A DNA stretch of 8,675 bases. Origin: Thermodesulfobacteriota bacterium. GTDB lineage: Bacteria; Desulfobacterota; RBG-13-43-22. The stretch spans positions 1-8,675 of the forward strand of contig JALOOY010000038.1 in the NCBI GenBank assembly GCA_025454185.1. Direction: 5' to 3'. Below, piece after piece: positions 6,880 through 8,675 of this stretch; within the stretch, counting starts at the first letter, position 1; each line of letters starts with the position of its first letter. The notes under the pieces are model-generated. The model did no database searches, was not told where the DNA came from, and saw only the letters and a list, made by a program, of their open reading frames with translations. The translations under genes and the position numbers were made by a program.

Positions 6880-7323
6880 ATGAAGGAATTTAAAAAAATT
6901 CTTTTCCCCATCGATTTTTCCGAATCCGTCAACAAGCTCATCCCTTATGTGTTGACCCTGGCGCAAGCCTTCAACAGCCGGGTTCACCTGCTCTATGTGG
7001 CCAGGGATTTCCAATACCTGACCAGTTTTCACGTCCCCCACCCTTCCCTCGACCAGTTGGAGACGGAGGTCTTGGAGAACGCCCAAAAGATGATAACCCG
7101 GGTAGGTGAGGAAAATTTCCCTTCGGGGTATATCACCCGGGTCTTGCGGGGCGACGCGGCCGGCGAAATCATTCGATACGCCCAAGCTGAAAAAATCGAC
7201 CTTATCGTCATGGGGACCCACGGCCGTAAGGGCCTGGACCGGACCCTCTTCGGGAGCGTGGCCGCCAATGTGGTCAAGAATTCACCGGTCCCGGTGATGG
7301 TGATCAATCCCCATAAGGTCTAA
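6880..7323 (+). CDS. Universal stress protein (UspA family, ATP-binding type)
   Basis: Small cytoplasmic single-domain Usp protein, 147 aa, the normal length. The Rossmann-like fold starts with KKILFPIDFSES, placing the nucleotide-contacting Asp at D12. It ends with the ATP-binding signature G-x2-G-x9-G-S: G112, G115, then G125-S126 (MGTHGRKGLDRTLFGS), followed by the last strand SPVPVMVI. Members of this ATP-binding subclass are generally induced by starvation, oxidative or energy stress, and several bind ATP without known catalysis. ATG at 6880 follows GGGAGGG (6869-6875). It has its own near-consensus promoter and a leader hairpin. It stands upstream of the fumarate reductase genes on the same strand. 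I see no intrinsic terminator in the 143-bp spacer, so read-through into frdC is possible. Confidence 0.95.
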   Translation: MKEFKKILFPIDFSESVNKLIPYVLTLAQAFNSRVHLLYVARDFQYLTSFHVPHPSLDQLETEVLENAQKMITRVGEENFPSGYITRVLRGDAAGEIIRYAQAEKIDLIVMGTHGRKGLDRTLFGSVAANVVKNSPVPVMVINPHKV

Positions 7324-7339
7324 CCGATGCCAGGTGATT

Positions 7340-7410
7340 TTTAGCTAAATTCGAAACTCGAAACACGAAATTCGAAACAAATTCAAATGATCAAAATTCA
7401 AATGACCAAA
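7340..7410. repeat. AT-rich degenerate short-repeat tract between usp and frdC
   Basis: It begins with the 10-bp palindrome TTTAGCTAAA (7340-7349). Four closely spaced CGAAA-type units follow (TTCGAAAC, TCGAAAC, ACGAAA, TTCGAAAC; 7350-7378). It ends with two tandem 15-bp copies of ATTCAAATGA(T/C)CAAA at 7381-7395 and 7396-7410, differing at one base. The tract is strikingly AT-rich against its GC-rich surroundings. The rest of the spacer to frdC (7411-7466) has a CTCCC/GGGAG mini-hairpin (7419-7423 with 7431-7435) and the frdC ribosome site. I see no good sigma-70 promoter here. Confidence 0.75.
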
Positions 7411-7466
7411 ACGTTTCCCTCCCCCTCGTTGGGAGAAGGTTGGTTGAATGCACGGGAGGAGACCTG

Positions 7467-8117
7467 ATGGCTTTGCCAGCGCAAGTACAATCAAGGGAGC
7501 ATTTTCGAACGGCCGCTTACCTGGATTTCATCCAGATGCTGACCGGCCTGGGGCTGATCCTTTTCATGTGGTCCCACATGGTCCTGGTGGCCAGCATCAA
7601 CCTGGGTCCCGGCGTGATGAACGCCATTGCCGGCTTCCTGGAGGACTCCTATCTGGCCCAGACCGGCGGACCGTTGATCGGCCTGGTTTTCCTGGTCCAT
7701 TTTGTCCTGGCCGCCCGCAAGGTCCCTTTCCGCAGCCAGGAGCAAAAAATCATCTGGGAGCACAGCCGGCGTCTGCACCACCTCGACACCTGGCTCTGGA
7801 TCGTCCAGGCCGGGACGGCCATGATCATCCTGATCATGGGCGCCATCCACATGTGGACCGTGCTGACCAACCTGCCCATCACGGCGGCCAAGAGCGCGGC
7901 CCGGATCCAGGGCGGATTTTGGCTGGTTTTCTACATGATCCTGCTGCCTCTGGTGGAATTGCACGTGGGCGTGGGTTTTTACCGCATCGGCGTGAAATGG
8001 GGCGTGATCACTCGGACCCGGCGGCACTTCTTCAAGCGCTTCGAGAATCTGTTGACCCTGGTTTTTATCCTCATCGGCGCCGTTACCTTATATACATTTT
8101 ACACCTTAACTTTATAG
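7467..8117 (+). CDS. frdC: Fumarate reductase / succinate dehydrogenase cytochrome b subunit (di-haem, Wolinella type)
   Basis: Membrane anchor of a type B succinate:quinone oxidoreductase. It carries two haems b and the menaquinone site and passes electrons between quinone and the FrdAB catalytic subunits. From ATG at 7467 it is 216 aa with five hydrophobic helices. Candidate haem ligands are H37, H78, H128 and H166. Their spacing (41, 50, 38) parallels Wolinella succinogenes FrdC H44, H93, H143 and H182 (49, 50, 39). E164, two residues before the last ligand, matches Wolinella Glu180, the residue of the proposed transmembrane proton (E) pathway. The frame is open upstream to a TTG at 7440, but ATG 7467 is preferred because GGAGGAG lies five bases upstream (7455-7461). 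frdA follows after 63 bp. The complex could work as fumarate reductase or succinate dehydrogenase. Confidence 0.93.
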   Translation: MALPAQVQSREHFRTAAYLDFIQMLTGLGLILFMWSHMVLVASINLGPGVMNAIAGFLEDSYLAQTGGPLIGLVFLVHFVLAARKVPFRSQEQKIIWEHSRRLHHLDTWLWIVQAGTAMIILIMGAIHMWTVLTNLPITAAKSAARIQGGFWLVFYMILLPLVELHVGVGFYRIGVKWGVITRTRRHFFKRFENLLTLVFILIGAVTLYTFYTLTL

Positions 8118-8129
8118 TGTGGCACATTG

Positions 8130-8166
8130 TTACCCTAAAAATTCGTATTTTGAATTTTTAGGGTAA
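8130..8166 (+). promoter_or_regulatory. Perfect 15-bp stem-loop between frdC and frdA
   Basis: Bases 8130-8144 (TTACCCTAAAAATTC) are exactly complementary to 8152-8166 around a 7-nt loop. The stem begins 12 nt after the frdC stop and ends next to the frdA ribosome site, which it leaves single-stranded. No T-run follows on either strand, so it is not an intrinsic terminator. An mRNA processing or stability element, or one state of a translational switch, fits better. An inverted-repeat protein operator is also possible. Confidence 0.85.
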
Positions 8167-8180
8167 GGGAGGATTACCCT
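8160..8180 (+). promoter_or_regulatory. Alternative 7-bp hairpin with the frdA Shine-Dalgarno as its loop
   Basis: AGGGTAA (8160-8166), the 3' arm of the larger stem, can instead pair with TTACCCT (8174-8180), a second copy of the first seven bases of the 5' arm. The 7-nt loop is then exactly GGGAGGA, the frdA ribosome site, and the stem ends on the base before the TTG start. The two folds exclude each other; this one would hide the start region. The pairing is seen in the sequence, the switching is inferred. Confidence 0.6.
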
Positions 8181-8675
8181 TTGGAAACTTTTTATTCGGA
8201 TCTACTGTGCATCGGCGCGGGGCTGGCCGGGGAGCGGGTGGCCGTGGAAGCGGCCTCCCGGGGGTTCAAGACCATCTGTCTGAGCATCGTCCCGCCCCGC
8301 AGGTCCCACTCCGCCGCGGCTCAGGGCGGCATGCAGGCCTCGCTGGGCAACTGCTGCATGGGCGACGGGGACTGCCCGGACGTCCACTTCTCCGATACGG
8401 TCAAGGGTTCGGACTGGGGCTGCGATCAGGAAGTGGCCCGCCTGTTTGCGGAAACGGCCCCCATCGCCGTGCGGGAAATGGCCTATTGGGGGATCCCCTG
8501 GAATCGCGTTGTACCCGGGAAAAGCACCTATTACAAAGCCGGCAGGCAGTACGAGAAAATCGAGCCCCAGGAACGGGAGGGGCTGATAACCGCCCGGGAT
8601 TTCGGCGGCACGGCCAAGTGGCGGACCTGCTACACCTCCGACGGCACCGGCCATACCCTGCTCTTCACCATGGAC
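8181..8675 (+). CDS. frdA: Fumarate reductase / succinate dehydrogenase flavoprotein subunit, 3' end beyond the right edge
   Basis: Catalytic subunit interconverting fumarate and succinate on covalently bound FAD, at the cytoplasmic face in the known relatives. The first 165 codons are visible; the family is about 600-660 aa. The FAD-binding motif GAGLAG is at 12-17. H43 in RSHSAAAQGG falls at the same residue number as the covalent FAD histidine of Wolinella FrdA. Further conserved blocks are DTVKGSDWGCDQ (72-83), FGGTAKWRTCYTSDGTGH (141-158) and WGIPW. The Cys-rich GNCCMGDGDC segment and overall wording resemble sulfate-reducer FrdA. The start is TTG at 8181: GGGAGGA sits 7 nt upstream, an in-frame TGA lies at 8151-8153, and no ATG or GTG lies between. 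The rare start and the hairpins over it suggest controlled translation relative to frdC. frdB is expected next. Confidence 0.94.
   Translation, partial: METFYSDLLCIGAGLAGERVAVEAASRGFKTICLSIVPPRRSHSAAAQGGMQASLGNCCMGDGDCPDVHFSDTVKGSDWGCDQEVARLFAETAPIAVREMAYWGIPWNRVVPGKSTYYKAGRQYEKIEPQEREGLITARDFGGTAKWRTCYTSDGTGHTLLFTMD

Noticed and set aside
7340..7410. CRISPR array or FNR site in the usp/frdC spacer
   Set aside because: Repeat units are short, adjacent and degenerate with no unique spacers. The ATGATCAAA stretches do not form the TTGAT-N4-ATCAA symmetry.
7419..7435. Intrinsic terminator after usp
   Set aside because: The CTCCC/GGGAG stem is only 5 bp and is not followed by a T-run.
7440..7466. 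Upstream TTG start for frdC, adding nine residues
   Set aside because: The ATG at 7467 has a strong, well-spaced Shine-Dalgarno, whereas the TTG has none and the extra residues overlap that site.
8119..8134. Sigma-54-like TGGCAC before frdA
   Set aside because: The -24 half matches, but the required GC at -12 is missing (TACC instead of TTGC).

Overview
The window looks like a chromosomal segment of a Gram-negative, anaerobic bacterium. The best guess is Desulfobacterota (former Deltaproteobacteria: sulfate reducers and syntrophs). Three things suggest this: GC-rich coding sequence, an envelope-spanning MacAB-type exporter that needs an outer membrane, and a Wolinella-type (type B) fumarate reductase/succinate:menaquinone oxidoreductase whose FrdA N-terminus resembles those of sulfate reducers. 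The taxonomy is inference from protein family resemblance; no rRNA or other marker is present.

The left three quarters (1-6660) is one leftward run of six genes. In transcription order they are a DedA-family membrane protein (6660-6085), the membrane AAA+ protease FtsH (6038-4176), a membrane sensor histidine kinase with no response regulator beside it (4163-3105), a MacA-like periplasmic adaptor (2999-1785), a stand-alone MacB/LolD-type ABC ATPase (1672-965) and the matching MacB-type permease (968 to the left edge, incomplete). Gaps of 46 and 12 bp and a 4-bp ATGA overlap suggest co-transcription in at least two blocks: dedA-ftsH-kinase and macA-ATPase-permease. The 105-bp kinase/macA gap holds a nested inverted repeat, and the 112-bp macA/ATPase gap holds a 7-bp tandem repeat array. 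As a whole the run looks like an envelope maintenance set: lipid-carrier transport, membrane protein quality control, a sensor and an export pump.

The 219-bp divergent region 6661-6879 has a near-consensus sigma-70 promoter to the right and a plausible one to the left. Rightward lie a universal stress protein (6880-7323), a 143-bp spacer filled with degenerate short repeats, frdC (di-haem cytochrome b anchor, 7467-8117) and the start of frdA (flavoprotein, from a TTG at 8181 to the right edge). frdB would be expected further right, as in the frdCAB order.

The most interesting signal is the 63-bp frdC/frdA spacer. It has a perfect 15-bp stem-loop whose 3' arm can instead pair with a second copy of TTACCCT. 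That alternative places the frdA Shine-Dalgarno exactly in the loop of a 7-bp hairpin abutting the TTG start. These mutually exclusive folds look like a translational switch for the catalytic subunit. Otherwise the genes belong to known families, and no wholly new system is evident.
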